NCBI RefSeq assembly: GCF_002288925.2
Contig: NW_022098001.1
Location: 2,713,978-2,777,977, forward strand
DNA from: Delphinapterus leucas
Lineage: Eukaryota > Chordata > Mammalia > Artiodactyla > Monodontidae
Direction of reading: 5' to 3'
DNA: 64,000 bases
Part shown: one piece after another, positions 36,141-48,515 of the stretch
Layout of the letters: every line of letters begins with the position of its first letter
How positions within the stretch are numbered: position 1 is the first letter of the stretch
Notes under the pieces: model-generated
Told to the model about the DNA's origin: nothing
The model's database searches: none
Seen by the model: only the letters and a program-made list of their open reading frames with translations
Made by a program: the position numbers and the translations under genes

Positions 36141-37430
36141 TACTGTTAGGGGTATTACTATCACTTTAATACATTTCTATAATTTTCTGATTTAAAATAG
36201 GAGCACGTATATATCTATTCCATTTTCGTATTGGCAACACTCTTGGAAATATTTCATTTGGGTCAAGCAATTTTTCAAGATTTTTTCTTAAAATAATATT
36301 AGACTTTGTTTTGTTTGTTTTGGGTGGTTTCACTTTCTTTTTGGATGCTCTTGGCAATTTCATGTGTGCTTATTATTCTGATCCAAACCTAGGAGGAAAA
36401 TATCCCACAACACTGCATAATTTACAAGACCACACAGTGATTTATAAGGGTTCCCTCCCCCCTATAGAGCTTTTAATGGGAAAAACTCATCTATATTGCT
36501 GTGTCAAGAAATCACCACCTTTATCACATACCACAGACATAAATGAACCATATAAAAGCAAATAATCCTTAACTCCTCTACAGGAAGCTAGAGCAGAATT
36601 TGAGCTTTAGCAGATGCTTAGAATGTGTAACTAGTTGTAGAAACCATGAAATGTGGATACTAACAAGTAGTTACAGATAGTTTATCTAGTGCAATGGATT
36701 TTAAATCACTTAAAAAATTGAGATCTTTTTAACAGTATCTAATATACCATATGATTCCTCTAAGAACTCAAGTAATTTTTATTTCTGTAACTTTACTTGG
36801 ATTTAGATAGGGCACTTTTGCCAAACTCTTTTGTTTAATTTTGTGCTTTTAATCAAAACACTAATGCATTTTCATATTTTAAAGATTCTAACAGTGATTA
36901 TTGGATTCACTCATAAAGCCTGTATTTTAAAATCAGATATACTTAGCTACTTATAAAATTTGTAAGTGTATCCACATTATAACAAATTGAAACAAGGGAA
37001 GCCCAACACAAGGAAAATTATTTCATGGGTAAATTTCATGTAGTCTCTACTCATTATTCAGGATATACCAAAGAGATACACCTAATGTCACTAGACTTAT
37101 GTGAGCTAGTACATGTAGATAACTAAGGAAAGTGCATTGTACAAACTAAGATATCAAATATTACAACATGGCCTAAATTCAAAACACTTTTTGCCTAACG
37201 CAAGAAATCACACGAGTTGAAAACATCTTGATTTCTAGCTAAGGTACATCTGGTTACATGATTTGATGCAGAGGTAAAGAAATAGGACTCATTTATACTA
37301 CGTGATAGGTAAAGTATATCCCCCATATGAGTAAATATTGTTCAGGTACCAGTGTCTAAACACTGCTGCTTACTTGTTCTGTCATCTTTGGGCCCCATAG
37401 TCCTTTTACCAAGATATACCAATTGATTAC
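36141..37430. other. Unannotated stretch, 1.3 kb
   Basis: Nothing recognised. Confidence 0.4.
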
Positions 37431-37489
37431 ATTTTGCTTCATTTGCTTTGTTATTCTATCTATCTGTATACAAACATATACATACATAC

Positions 37490-38730
37490 AGATTTTTGTC
37501 CCTGAAGTTTTGGAGGGAAGTTGAAGACATCGTGTCCCTTAACTTCTAAATATTTCAATGTGTATTTCCTAAGAATAAAGATATTTTTAAACATAATTGC
37601 ATTACAGTTATCAAAATCAGGATATAAAATATTTACACACTACTCTTATATAATCCAGAGTCCTTGTCCAAATTTCATTAGCTGTCCCAGTGATGTCCTT
37701 TATAGTTTTTTTCCTGGTCCGAAATTCAGTACAGGATCATGTATTGAACTTTCTTTTCAAGTTTTACTTCTTTTACTTGGCTTCTTGATCTTGACATTTT
37801 TTAGGAATTCAGGCCAATGACATTTGATTTGGATTTGTTTTGTTTCTTTTTGAATTGAATAAAGTTACACATTTTTTTAGAGGAAAATTACTAAAATGAT
37901 ACTCAGCTTTTCTCAGTACTTTATATCAGGTGTCAAAAGATGTTTGCTTGTTCCACTGATGTTAGCTTTGATCTCCTGGTGGTGATCGACAAGGATTCTC
38001 CACTGTGAAGTCAAAATTTTCACTTTATAATAAGTAAGTAATTTGTAGGGAGATATTTTGAGAATATTTAAGTATCTGTTTCTCATCACACTTTCTACCA
38101 CTGCTTTTCTATCTATTGATAATTTTCTAAATCTATTATTACTTCTGCATTTATTGATTGACGTTCTTCTATAAGGAAGACATTTCCCTTCTTCATTTCT
38201 TTATTTTTTCATTTGTTTATTTAAACTAGATGGTCTCATGACTTCTTACTGTATTCAATAGATTATGATCCATTTTTATAATTATTTTTATTTACACGTG
38301 GTCCCAGATTTGGTCAGTACGATTTCCTTCAAGCTGGTTACTGTGACCTTTTGGGACATCCCCATGGTGCCTTGAGCACTTCCTTACTTTCTGATGTATC
38401 AAAATATTCCAGTTTATCTTGTATTTTCCCTGCCTCTGCCCAGGAGTTAGCCATTTATCCAAACAGCTGTGTTTTCTTTTAGGAGAGAATGATTTGTGGA
38501 AATCAAGACATGGGCACTAGTTGTACTTATTGTTACTGATGTAACATTGCTTCTAGGCCCTCTCAGTGAACAGTTAAGATATCTATCTCTGTCTTATGTT
38601 TATATCTTTATTTCTGTATCTACACTGAATCTAGCTGAAAGCATGCATGAATACACATATGTGTGTGTGTGTAAACCATTAGTTCACATTTCTGTCTCAA
38701 ATTCCTTTGTAACATTAGGTGTATTTTCTG
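37490..38730 (-). repeat. Old L1 (L1M) 3' UTR, long copy
   Basis: The plus strand is the reverse complement of L1M 3' sequence: 'gatgttagctttgatctcct' near 37958, 'aaggattctccactgtgaag' near 37991 and 'gacgttcttctataaggaag' near 38161. It continues with 'gtgccttgagcacttcctta', 'tatcttgtattttccctgcc' and 'ttgcttctaggccctctcag'. It is the inverted counterpart of the copy at 18320-18960 and extends further upstream within L1. Frames of 62-99 codons here are not genes. Confidence 0.72.
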
Positions 38731-38879
38731 TATAATCTTCCTTCTTCCCATACGTGTGTCTTCTCCAAAGGAAGAAGCTTGATTTTCATTATCCATAATA
38801 TATTTACTCATTTGCTTATGACTCAGATATAAAAAAAGTTTCAGAATTGATAACTGATACCACTGTAAAAAGCAAACCC

Positions 38880-39190
38880 ACTAACTAGAATTCAGTATTT
38901 CCAATATTTGTTTACAGTTTTCCTTTTTGCAGTAAATTTATATAGTGTTACATACATATCTTAAATGCACAATTGATGAATTTTTGTCACATGTGCACGC
39001 TCATATAACACATAACCCTGTATGGTATATTTGTATAACCTCAAGAAGTTTCCTCATGCACCATCTTTATCATCCTTGGGATGGAGGATGGACATGTTAT
39101 TTATTTTGATTTTTAAAATTTAGGTTTATTGAGGCATAATTTACATACAGTAAAACTCATTTATTTAATTGTGCAGTGCGATGATTTTTT
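38880..39190 (-). repeat. Old L1 (L1M) 3' fragments
   Basis: Two 'taaatttatatagtgttacat / aggtttattgaggcataatt' type starts occur. Each is followed by 'aaatgcacaattgatgaatt' or 'gtgcagtgcgatga', the known inverted L1M 3' end wording. The second is interrupted by the younger L1 that begins about 39190. Confidence 0.6.
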
Positions 39191-40095
39191 TGGTTTTTTT
39201 TCCTCTCTTTTTAACGTATAGTTGATTTACAATGTTGTGTGTCAGGTGTACAGCAAAGTGATTCAGTTATACATGTACATATATATATTCTTTTTCAGAT
39301 TCTTTTCCCTTATAGATTATTACAAGATATTGAGTGAGTTCCTTGTGCTATACAGTAGGTCCTTGTTGGTTATCTATTTGATATATAGTAGTGTGTATAT
39401 CTTAATCCCAAACTCCCCCCTAATTTATCCCTCCCCCCCCTTTCCCCTTTGGTAACCATAAGTTTGTTTTCTGTGTCTGCGAGTCTATATCTGTTTTGTA
39501 AATAAGTTCATTTGTATCATTTTTTTTAGATTCCGTATGTAAACAGTATCATATATTTGTCTTTCTCTGCCTGGCTTACTTCACTTAGTATGATAATTTC
39601 TAGGTCCAAATGACTGCAGATGGCATTATTTCATTCTTTCTTGTGGCTGAGTAATATTCCATTGTGTGTATGTACCACATCTTCTTTATCCATTCATCTG
39701 TCAGTGGACATTTAGGTTGCTTCCATGTCTTGGCTATTGTAAATAGTGCTGTAATGAACATTGGGGTGCATGTATCTTTTCAAATTAGAGTTTTCTGCAG
39801 ATATATGCCCAGGAGTGGAATCACTGGATCATATGGTAACTTTTCGTTTTCTGAGGAACCTCCATGCTGTTCCCCAGAGTGACTGCACCCATTTACATTC
39901 CCAGCAACAGTCAACAGTGTAGGAGGGTTCCTTTTTCTCCACACCCTCTGCAGCGTTTATCATTTGTAGACTTTTTGATGATGGCCATTATGATCGGTGT
40001 GAGGTGATAGCTCATTGTAGTTTTGATGTGCATTTCTCTAATAATTAATGATGCTGAGTACTTTTTCATGTGCCTGTTGGCCATCTGTGTGGATA
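39190..40095 (-). mobile_element. 5'-truncated L1 LINE
   Basis: Read on the minus strand this carries the last part of L1 ORF2 (about 40095 down to 39560), then the 3' UTR ending in T-rich sequence at 39190. Landmarks on the plus strand are 'gtacagcaaagtgattcagt', 'ctgagtaatattccattgtg', 'tatgcccaggagtggaatca' and 'gatgatggccattatgatcg'. The plus-strand frames at 39222-39455 and 39664-39882 are antisense to it. No convincing TSD was found. Confidence 0.92.
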
Positions 40096-40099
40096 TGCA

Positions 40100-41430
40100 A
40101 TTTAAATAGGCTGTCAGGATAGGCCTTATTGAGAAGGTGACATTTAACTTGGAGGAAATAGGGAGTGAGTCATATAGGTAACTAGAAGAGAAATGGTCTA
40201 GGCAAAGGGATCAGCATATGCAAAGGCCCTAAGGAAGGAACATGCTTGGTATATTTGAGGAACAACAAGGAGGCTGTAGCAGTGAAAGTGGAGTAAATGA
40301 AACAGAATAGTAGGAGAAGGGGAAGAGAGATGGAGGGAGGGAATGTGTACACATCATGAGGGATCTAATTGGCCACTGTAGGGTATATTAGGCAGCTATT
40401 GCTGTAATAGTGATAAGAAACAACCTCAAAACGCAGTATCTCCAGCAACAAGCATGTATTTCTCACTCAGGAGTCAGCAGGTCAGCTGTGACTCTGCTAA
40501 GCTTGGCTTGGATTGGCTGGGCTTGGGTCCAGGTTGCAATTTGGGATAAAGTCCCTCCCATATGTCTCCTCATTCTGGGTCTAGTAGCTGTCTGGGCTAT
40601 ATCCTTCTCATAGTGGATGGCATGATGCAAGAGGGATGAGTGAAAGCACAAGATGTCTCGTGAAGCTTTGACTCAGAACTGAAGCACTGTCTTTTCTACC
40701 TATTTCATTGGCCAAAAAAGACATTTGTTTGCCCAGGCCCAAAGTCAGTGGGACAGGGATGTGTACTCTGTCTGCTCTTGTGAGAAATACTAAAAATTCA
40801 CATGGCAAAGCACATGAATGCATAATTCTATTATAGAAAGGAAATAATGAGTTGGGAATAGTCTAATCTGCCACATAGTCACTTTGCCTATGAACAAAAT
40901 GGGGAACAGTTACAGGATTTCAGGAAATAATCTGGTTTAAACTTCAAAAGTGCCATTCTGATTTCTGTACTGAAAATATACCTTAGGGGACAAGGGAAGA
41001 TCAAGGAGACTATGTGGGAATTATCACAGCATTCAGTGAGGGATGCCGGTGTTTCAGACCAGGGTGGTAGCTGTAGAAGTAAAGAGGTCAGAGTGTAGAT
41101 ATCTTTCACAACAGTCAACAGGATTTCCTGAGGTATTGGATATGGGACATGAAAAGAAAAAGGAATGAACAATAAGTTTAAATTTTTCAAGCTAAACAGC
41201 TAGACTAGACAGATAAAGGGGCATCAGCTGAGATGGGGAAGACTGTGTGTAATGGAAGATTAGGAGCTGAGTTTTCATTATTTTATGTCAGAGTTGCCTA
41301 CTGTGTATCCAAACGGACAAGTCAGGTATGAAATTGTCGGGTCTGGAGTTCAGAAGAGAGATCTGGTTGAAGAGTTAAATTTGGGAGCCTTCAGCATATT
41401 GATGGTATTTAAATCCATGTCCCATATTCT
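40100..41430 (-). repeat. L2 LINE, long ORF2 copy split by an LTR
   Basis: Two colinear inverted L2 blocks are visible. Block 40100-40370 shows 'gagaaggtgacatttaactt', then 'catatgcaaaggccctaagg', 'aaggaacatgcttggtatat' and 'ggaacaacaaggaggctgta'. Block about 40900-41430 shows 'tgagatggggaagactgtgt', then 'gtctggagttcagaagagag' and 'gcatattgatggtatttaaa'. In L2 these phrases lie in this order, so one element was opened by the insertion at 40375-40880. Confidence 0.7.
40375..40882 (-). repeat. LTR-like ancient repeat inserted in L2
   Basis: It starts 'attaggcagctattgctgta', then 'agcatgtatttctcactcag' and 'aggtcagctgtgactctgct', and later has 'tttcattggccaaaaaagac'. The wording resembles an inverted MaLR/MER LTR, but I cannot fix the family. 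The frames at 40410-40613 and 40463-40823 lie inside it. Confidence 0.5.
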
Positions 41431-41479
41431 TTGCAGTAGCCACATAACTGGTCTATTTGGTTCTACTCTTCCAATTTTC

Positions 41480-41760
41480 CAATTCATCTTCCATTCTGCT
41501 AGCATTTATATGTTGAAAGAAAAACTCTGATCCGATTACTCTCTGCCTTAAAAACCTAGCCATAGCTTAGAAGAAAATCCAAATTTAATATAGAGCTTCA
41601 CAATCTGGCCACAATCTATTCTCATTTTACCTAATAAAATTCTATTTATCTTTACAGGCCAGACTCAAATGTCAGCTCTTTTGTTCAATTTTCCTGATGG
41701 CCCAGGAAGAATCAATCTTTATTTCCTTATGTTTCCCCAGAACTATTTGTATACTTTTCC
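41480..41760 (+). repeat. L2 LINE ORF2 fragment
   Basis: It reads 'actctgatccgattactctc', then 'gaagaaaatccaaatttaat', then 'aggccagactcaaatgtcag' and 'ttttcctgatggcccaggaa', matching L2 ORF2 order. It is opposite in strand to the L2 immediately before it. Confidence 0.7.
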
Positions 41761-42081
41761 CTGCATTATTCAATATGGTAGCCACTAGCCACATGTAACT
41801 GTTGTACACTTGAAATGCAGCTAGTACAAATTGAGATGTGCTGCAAATGTGAAATCAACATCTCATTCAAAGGTTTAGTACAAAAATATATAAAATATAC
41901 TATCAATAATTTACACTCTTGTGAAATGGTAATATTCTGGATATATTAGGTTACGTAAATTATTAAAATTAATTTCACTTGTTTAATTTTTACTTTTTAA
42001 ATGTGGCCTGCTAGAAACTTAAAAACTGCGTATGTGGGTTCTCATTTGTGGCTTGCAGTTGATTTTTATTGGACAGTGCTG
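41761..42081. mobile_element. hAT-type DNA transposon relic
   Basis: The 321-bp element begins with a decayed end (CTGCATTATTCAATA) and finishes TATTGGACAGTGCTG. The reverse complement of the second matches the first at 11 of 15 positions. Internal text 'tggtagccactagccacatg', then 'cttgaaatgcagctagtaca' and 'attaatttcacttgtttaat', belongs to a common mammalian hAT MITE. No transposase is present. Confidence 0.75.
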
Positions 42082-44369
42082 CCTTAGAGCATGTATACCA
42101 TTGTGCGATTACATCTCTGTTAGTCACGTCATATTTGTTCTTCTGAAAGATTCTGAGTTTTTGAAGAGAGATTATGTTTGATTTCTATTTCAAAGACCCA
42201 GTAGGATTATGACTAGATGCTTAATAAAAGTTAGTTGAAAGTTGATTGATTTCTGATTGATGCTTGTCTTCACACACTGATCTGTAGACAGATTGCCTAT
42301 AGCATAAACATAAATAGAATTTGAAAAAGAATCAACCATAGGAGGTCCATAGTATATATTTAAGAAGCCCAAGTACTTTGGCAAAGTCAGTCACAATTTT
42401 AGCTAATCACATATTTATATTACTATTTCAACCTGTTTCCTAAAAGTAGTGCATTTAGGATCAAACTACAAATTAAAATATTGTATTGTTTGTGGTAAAG
42501 ATTAATAGTGTCACATACTTTTATAGCTAAATTCTTCAATTTAATTTTTACAAAGACAGGTTTTTTTTTCTGACTTCAAATTTGTAGGTAAATTCTTATT
42601 ACAATGACTTTTATTTTAAAACATTTACATATTAAGAGAATCATACTCTATTATTCTTTTTACTCTGTTGTGAAATAAATAAAATATTATAATATATAAC
42701 TTTGTATAAACTATAAATTTTGAGTGAATCCTCAGGACCTAGGAACACTTTCAAGGGATAAAAATAAGGGTCAATAAGTTTCTTCTCTTCACTTTCATTC
42801 TTTCTCTGTCCCCATTGTATCCAAATATATCCATTCTGATTTTGGAAATAAAATTAAAATGAAATATCCACTGAGCAATGAGATTCTGATGAGATCAGGA
42901 TCCACCAAAATGAATAATCCTGTGAAGAAAACAGTAAAATGCTTCCTGAAGCTCTCTGCCTCTGATATGGTAGGGGATGTGATGTAACTCACATAACGAG
43001 AACACTGTTGTAGAAAAAGCAGAGTCAGAGGGTGCAAATTAGTGTGTATTGTCATTCCTGTTCAGGGTGAAATGCATTGATTTGAATGACCGGTACTAGG
43101 TGTCTAGACAGAAATACCCCTGCATGGAAGAAGAAGAATATCTCATCAAATAACATGTTAATTTGATGTAAATTTCTCTTTGGCATGCTGAATTTCCCCT
43201 TTATGGTTCACTCAGCAGGGTTTTGGTTTGCCATTTGGTCTCAGGAGTGCTCTGCCTTTCAGAAAAGTGGAGGCATTATTTATCTTCCATGATAAATTAA
43301 TAACCATCATCTGATCTACAAATCATTATCCTATGTGCTTGGTCAGGCTAAATAATTTTTCACTCTTGTAATTGTCGTAAAGTAATAAAACTGATGCCTG
43401 CATCTGAGACTAAAGGGAGTCCCTGCTAGAACTCAAATATTTAGGAAACCCTATATGAGCATAGTCCATCTGTCTGTATGTCTCTTTCTATTTCCTATCA
43501 GCTTGACTTAACCAAAATTTAAGGATTCTTCTAAACATTATTGGTGATAGTCTCATAAAATGTTACCTCCATATGCGAAATCTTATATGCATACAGAGCT
43601 ATTTCATTTCACTGAGAGCAAGGGGTAAGACCTAATGCTAGAATGTTAACCTCATTTGGGTGCTCAGTAATGTTGTTCAACAAACACTTGGACCAGGTGA
43701 CAGCAACAGAAGAAGGTTGCTCTTTTAACCTTGACATATAAATGTGTGCTTGAAAAGTGAGTGATTTGCTTTTTCCTCATTACTATGTCTGGCTTCCATG
43801 TGAAAGATAAAGATGCTCAAGGTTCAGTTTAATCCTAAAAACCTGTCCTCTTCCCTAGGTATCCTAAGCCAAAATAAGGTGTACTTACACTACTTTCAAT
43901 GTTGCTAAATATCTTGATCAACACTTAATAGTTTGAGGTTTGGGGGTTTTATGTTTGGCATTAGGCACTGGAGCCAGTGATTCAGGCGTCACACACCCGC
44001 ACATAACCTACAGACGTGTTGAGCCAGCGTCTCTCCTCATGGAGATATTCTGAGAGCAATTTAGACAATTCTGGAAGCACATTGACTCTTCATGGGAACT
44101 ATTAATTCCATCGCCATCATGCGTAGTAAGTCATACCCAAAAAGTCTGAATCTGTACTTAAAATTTTGAAGACTTTAACCAAAGATCATTTTGTGTTCGT
44201 CTGCATGGTAACTTGCATTTTTAACAATAATACTGATGACTCTATCTCATTTTATCTTTTCGGTTAGAATAGTGTGCTAATATACTTTCAAAAATCTCTC
44301 ATTACTCCCACTACATTATAAAGTACATGATGGGTACTTGAGTACTGGGAATCATAATTTTCAATCCAG
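42082..44369. other. Unannotated stretch, 2.3 kb
   Basis: No recognised repeat, exon or RNA. The 86-codon minus frame at 42795-43055 has hydrophobic stretches but no start context or domain that supports a gene. Confidence 0.4.
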
Positions 44370-44525
44370 TGAAAATGTTAAAGATGATTTAGTTCAACCA
44401 CATTATTTTAGGTGCCCCTAGAAGTTAATTAACTTTCTCAGACATTGATTAATAACTGAGAGCTAGAACCAGAACTGCAACCCAGATCTCCTAAATTCTA
44501 GTCCCCATCTTTCCACTGCATAATT
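44370..44525 (-). repeat. MIR-like SINE relic
   Basis: 'tttagttcaaccacattatt' is followed by 'ttaactttctcagacattga', then 'gagctagaaccagaactgca' and 'cccagatctcctaaattcta'. It matches the inverted core shared by MIR-class SINEs; the subfamily is unclear. Confidence 0.5.
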
Positions 44526-44564
44526 TTATCTTAAAAATTTGAATCTAGAAGATTCACTGGAAAA

Positions 44565-44720
44565 GGGAAAAGATGTTGAGCTAGGTACTGTTGCAGACCT
44601 TTGGGATGACTAGGACGTTTCCCCTGCCCTCAGAAAGCTTATGGTCTAAAGAGGGAGACAGCTAACTAAATAAGTTAAAGCTTTTACGTTCTTTAGATAT
44701 TCTGATAGACGTATATCACG
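44565..44720 (-). repeat. L2 LINE 3' UTR relic
   Basis: The plus strand has 'gagctaggtactgttgcaga', then 'cccctgccctcagaaagctt' and 'atggtctaaagagggagaca', the inverted L2 3' UTR. It may extend to about 44860. Confidence 0.65.
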
Positions 44721-44860
44721 TAGAAAAAGGGAGCACAAAAAAGAAATTATCTATTACGCTGGTAGATGATTGGAACATGCTTAATAGAGAATGACTCTTG
44801 AGAATTTTGAAAGAAAGACTGGGCTAGGCATTCCACATTAAGGGAAGAATATTTAATTCT

Positions 44861-45784
44861 GGTTTCTGACGTGAAGACATTGTGCAGATGTTACCAGAAA
44901 TATGAGTGTAGCTGAAAGAATGTTTTCTTATTTGCCCTATGCAGAAAAAATGTGGCACCTTCTTACAGATGCTTAACAGGCTCGGTTACTAAGACTCATG
45001 GGACATAGTGATATTAGGCAAAGTTTCAGCAATACTTCTGTACTGCACGATTGTGTGTGTGTGTTGTGTGTGTGTGTTGAAATGCAATTATTGCCAACTT
45101 TCAAAGCAATAGGCTGAAACGACTATATTTGAGGATAGGAGAACTAAGGAAACTAGAAGATAAGGAGTAATGGTAATCATTTAAAATATGTAAAGTTTAC
45201 CCAAGAGTTACCATTATCTTACAGAAGGATATCTTTTCAGAAGAGAAACAGCTCACATTATTTGACAAAATTTTAAGGGGTTTGGTTTGCTTATTCTTAT
45301 ATGTTCTTGACAAATATGTTACCTGGCAATGAGACATGCAGTGTCACATATGGCATTTTGTAAAACCTTTAAAATAAACATAAATTAGAATAGGAAGAAA
45401 AGTACAACCTGAAAGTAGGTTAGATGGTAACATAAAAAAAAATTGAGTGCACTAACACCAGTTTGTTTTTATTGGTCTATACTACCTTTGCCAAAATGTA
45501 TTATTTTTCTTTTTCCTTTTATATTTTTGCTCATTTATATTGCCAAAGATATTCAATATGAATACATTTTGTGAAATTGCAGTCAGCATCTTTTTATGGA
45601 AGATGTGTGTGTGTGTATGTGTGTGTGCACATGTGAAACATGCAAATATTTAAGTACATTTTTAATTCTTGGTTTCTAGATAATACATGATATCTGGTTC
45701 TAAAAAGTGATGGGACTCCTCTTTTTAACCGCAAGAATCTGACTCCTGTTAGGGTTGTGAGTTTGATGAGAGCTAGACCAGGCA
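44861..45784. other. Unannotated stretch with two TG microsatellites
   Basis: TG tracts lie at about 45052-45078 and 45605-45632. Nothing else is recognised. Confidence 0.5.
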
Positions 45785-45988
45785 CTGGACCATGTATGAT
45801 CTCATTTTGTTATCACAACAGGACTCTGAGGTCATTGTTCTTATTTCAAATTTGACAGATAAAAAACTGATGCTCAGGGAGGTTAAATTGTGTACAAACA
45901 TACTATATTAGTGATGAAGCAGAGATTCAAATAAAGATCTGTTCAACTCCTGAGTTGACTGTCCATTCTACTATGCTGTACCACATTA
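45785..45988 (-). repeat. MIR SINE
   Basis: Inverted MIR wording: 'catgtatgatctcattttgt', then 'tttgacagataaaaaactga', then 'tgctcagggaggttaaattg' and 'ccattctactatgctgtacc'. Confidence 0.75.
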
Positions 45989-47329
45989 CAGAAGGTCTCA
46001 AGTGAACAGGAGAAAATTCTGTGGAGAAAAACCAAACCAATAGAGCAAGTTGCTTAACACAATTCATAGGAGGAATGACCAGGGTACAAAGAAACTCAGA
46101 GGGAACCTGGTAGCTTTCTTCAAACGTTGAAAGGATTATCATGTCAAAGAAGCTATTATGATTGATTTGCGTAATCCCTAAGGGTAGAATATGAACCACT
46201 ATGCATGTGTAAGTTGCAAGGAAACATCATTTTATGAAAGAAATTTTCCAAAGAGATAAGGACAGACTGCAGTTCCTTCGAAGCTAATCAGTTTTCTGTC
46301 ATTGGATACATTCAGTCATAGGGTGTGTAACCATTTCATAGTCTATTACCAAAAAAAAAAAAAAATCAAATGTAAAATTTGTAGTTTGACGAAGTTGGCT
46401 TTTTAAAAAATTCTGGCTGCTGTCAGTTGAGTAAACTGTGCAGTTAGGATAAGTACCAAGAAAGTGATTGAGTGATTTTTCCAGATAAACAACTGAAAGT
46501 TGACAGTCTAGATTATAGCCATGCTGGGGTTTCTGCCAGATTTACTATTTTTTTTTCCTTTGCTTTTACCCAAGTGTATAAAAGGTGACTTGGAAAGTGT
46601 ACCTCTTTTTTCTAGTTTTGAGTATTCATATTTTACTTTTCAAGTTAAGCATATAACATGGCTGAAAGCAACTTAAGAAAAATAGTAAACTCATATGTCC
46701 TCAAATTGAGGTTTAGAAAACATCCAACTTACATAGTTATATAGGTTATTCTGACTCCATCTAAAATGAGAAAGTGTTTCTAAATGTGAATGTTTAGATA
46801 CCATCAGCTTACTGTTTTTAAAGGACATATTAATTTTTGTAGAAAACCTTTGGTTTCCCAGTTATTGTATCATATATGGCTTTGGGTATATATACTTTAA
46901 CTTAGCACAAGTATGACTAAATTACAATCACAAAAGGATTGACGATTTGTAAATAGTATGCAGGTCAACATAGAATTTTAAACCATCCCATATTTGCACT
47001 CATCCATATCTGCATATTTGTACCTATTAAATGAATGAACAAATGGAAACTTATTTACTCAATAAACTTGAGCATTCCACTTCACACCTCTGAGCTTCTG
47101 CCTGTCTATAAAAGGAAGGAATTGGATCCGAAATGTCTCAAGCGTTTTCTAGTGTAAATGGGTATGTAAAATTTGGTAATGTAGCAACCCCCAGATAGAA
47201 TCCAAAAATACTTAAAAAACAATCGTAATTAAAATAGGAAACGTTTTTCATAATCTTGTGGGGTTTGCAACTCATGTCCTCTGTGCAAGTCAGGATGCTT
47301 GAGCCCCAAATTTTATTTAACCACCCACC
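45989..47329. other. Unannotated stretch, 1.3 kb
   Basis: Nothing recognised. Confidence 0.4.
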
Positions 47330-47740
47330 TCTATGCAGACAATTTCCAGATCTTCCTCTTCTGCTGTGACCTTTATATTCTTCCCAGTCACAGAATTCTT
47401 TCTGTTTATGAAACATCTTTACTTAGATGTTCTGCCATTACCTAAATCTAAACATGGAAAAAAAAAAGGAATTCATGGTGTCCCCTTAGCCTATCTATTC
47501 TGCTTTTCCTGCATCTTCATTTTCAAGCAGGGACTCTGGGCTTCCCCTGCCCAGTCCCAGTCATTCACATCTGTAGGCTGGTCGCAAGTTCTGCTGATTC
47601 CTACTCAGTGTTGTTTTATTCCTGTACTTTTGCATTTTCATAGTCTCATTCTTGTCCATGCCCTGTACTTCCAGACTATTTTAGGGTTTCCAAGCGAAAC
47701 TGCCTGTCTGTATTCTTTCCTTATTTTCATGGATGCTATG
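47330..47740 (+). repeat. Possible L2 LINE ORF2 relic
   Basis: The wording resembles L2 ORF2 ('cagacaatttccagatcttc', then 'tcattcacatctgtaggctg', then 'ctgctgattcctactcagtg') but is strongly diverged. It underlies the 155-codon frame at 47333-47800. That frame is the longest in the window outside the L1, apart from the SINE translations. Its codons show no recognisable domain, so I do not call a host gene. Confidence 0.45.
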
Positions 47741-47964
47741 AAAAGCTATAGAATCCTTTTATTCAAATGCCTTTTGAGCAGCAAGACAGTTATTTCCTGA
47801 CTCTAATAATTTAGCAGCTGGTGTTGCCTTTAGGGTGGTACTTATTTTTATATGTAAGTTCCAAACATAAATGTTTACTTAGGTAAGTTCTGTCTCTCAT
47901 ACTAAATTAAGAGTTGGTTTAAGATTAGAACTGGGTCCTTCCCTCTCTTCTTCCTTTTTTCTAC

Positions 47965-48062
47965 AGATTTTATTGAATAGCAACTTGTGTAAGACGCTCT
48001 GCCAAGCACTTCGCAGCTACAAATATGGATGGAACATGGCTTTTATCCTTAGGAAGAGAATT
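47965..48062 (-). repeat. L2 LINE 3' end relic
   Basis: 'gattttattgaatagcaact' is followed by 'tctgccaagcacttcgcagc' and 'ggcttttatccttaggaaga', an inverted L2 tail. Confidence 0.55.
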
Positions 48063-48084
48063 CCCACTTCGTAAAGGAAAGGAA

Positions 48085-48515
48085 ACTAAAATTTGTTGAC
48101 TACACTTAGGTGCTGAGTTCAGGTCATGACACAAATTATCTCATTTAAGTCTTCTTGAAAGCTTTTTTTCAGCTTTATTGATATATAATTGACATGTAAC
48201 ATTGTGCAAGTTTAAGATGTACAACATAATGATTTGATATATGTATATATTGCAAAATGATTACCTCAATAAGGTTAGTTAACACATCCATCACCTCACA
48301 TAGTTACGGTTTTTTTTTTTTTGATGGTGAAAACTTTTAAGGTCTACTCTCTTAGCAATTTTCAAATAAATAATATAGTATTATTAACTATACTCTTCTT
48401 AAAACTTTGTACAATTAAATTATTATCCTCATTTTATAGATGAGGACAAGGTTAGAAGAGGTTAAATGGCTTACCCCAAGGTTTGGTGACTCTGAAGCCC
48501 TAGTTCTTAGTTCCA
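48085..48515 (-). repeat. MIR SINE, split by an L1M fragment
   Basis: Left part 48085-48164: 'cacttaggtgctgagttcag', then 'cacaaattatctcatttaag'. Right part 48415-48515: 'attatcctcattttatagat', then 'gaggttaaatggcttacccc' and 'gtgactctgaagccctagtt'. The halves are colinear in inverted MIR. Confidence 0.7.
48165..48414 (-). mobile_element. L1M 3' end nested in MIR
   Basis: The plus strand begins with a T-run and 'cagctttattgatatataat', then 'ttgcaaaatgattacctcaa', 'ggtctactctcttagcaatt' and 'tattattaactatactcttc'. This is the classic inverted L1MA/L1MB 3' end. An internal T-run lies at 48309-48323. Confidence 0.82.

Noticed and set aside
47333..47800. 155-codon frame, the longest outside the L1 apart from SINE translations
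   Set aside because: It overlaps an L2-like relic, has low-complexity Phe/Ser-rich content and no domain, splice or start evidence.
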